A DNA stretch of 64,000 nt from Allolobophora icterica (lineage: Eukaryota > Annelida > Clitellata > Crassiclitellata > Lumbricidae). The notes beneath the pieces are model-generated. The model saw only the letters and a list, made by a program, of their open reading frames with translations, did not search any database and had not been told where the DNA came from. A program made the translations under genes and the position numbers. Each line of letters opens with the position of its first letter. The stretch's first letter is position 1. Where the stretch lies: contig OY744607.1 in NCBI GenBank assembly GCA_963556255.1, positions 43,292,666 through 43,356,665 on the forward strand. Direction: 5' to 3'. Of the stretch, positions 57,447-64,000 are shown in pieces.

Positions 57447-57730
57447 AGATTTGTACTCGGTCACACACGCACGCACACACACGCGTCGGTTAGTTCAGAT
57501 ATAATTATTTGAATTAGATAAAGCACAGGCGAAGGAACTGAGGTTAAGCTCGTGGAGGCGTTCAGTCAACACGGATCATGAGCAGAGCAATCTATTACCG
57601 ATAGATAGCTGACCTGACCTAATTCAAGAACTTTCAGCAGTTTTTGCGGAATAGAAATTGCAAAGTTTTACATCGGTAAAGAACAAATATTGCGGTGAGA
57701 AAAAAAGGGTGAGCAGAATCGAATGCGGTT

Positions 57731-63957
<6,227 letters not shown>

Positions 63958-64000
63958 TAAAAAGTACCCATGCAATTTACATATAACTCATGTTTACCAA

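Overview
The window is metazoan nuclear DNA: AT-rich, intron-rich and saturated with transposon copies and microsatellites. Widely spaced GT-AG exons of animal gene families, tRNA-derived SINEs, non-LTR retrotransposon tails and hAT elements, with frequent TAGGCCTA-type words, suggest a marine invertebrate, possibly an echinoderm or another deuterostome. The species assignment is a low-confidence inference. There are no operons, CRISPR arrays or prokaryotic features. Strand and phase agreement between exons was worked out by hand and is the main support for the gene models.

Five host genes can be built. (1) 953-7736, minus: an SLC16/monocarboxylate-transporter-like gene, three exons seen, last exon outside the window. 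(2) 17479-21970, minus: a homologue of the chromatin subunit BAP18 (human C17orf49), with the exon for its SANT domain not found. (3) 22440-26737, plus: a candidate THAP zinc-finger gene, head-to-head with BAP18 and split by a hAT element. (4) 46430-51421, plus: a complete second SLC16 gene (5 exons, 648 codons) with the same phase-1 exon layout as gene 1. (5) 57731-63913, plus: the first seven exons of a CYP4-type cytochrome P450; the haem-binding end is beyond the window. Nothing indicates that these genes act in one pathway.

The space between and inside the genes is dominated by hAT DNA transposons and their MITEs. About 30 copies were delimited by CAG...CTG-type ends. Nineteen have a perfect 8-bp target-site duplication, several more have 6-7 of 8, and one has 5 bp. 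They are densest at 21.4-42.3 kb, where they are nested up to three deep: a 3.6-kb hAT sits inside a LINE and holds a 1.7-kb hAT with an uninterrupted 369-codon transposase ORF. CR1/L2-like LINE 3' ends, several tRNA-headed SINE families and an AGACAGAATTCTCGC-tailed retroposon make up much of the rest.

The most unusual structure is in the CYP4 gene. Intron 2 begins with about 15 tandem 26-bp copies of its own exon/donor junction and ends with about 9 tandem 31-bp copies of its own acceptor. Other points are a 27-bp triplication of the transporter signature in gene 1, a probable GC-AG intron there, and a hAT-like element at 10.6-11.7 kb whose ends are arrays of a GTCAATTCGGCGC word.
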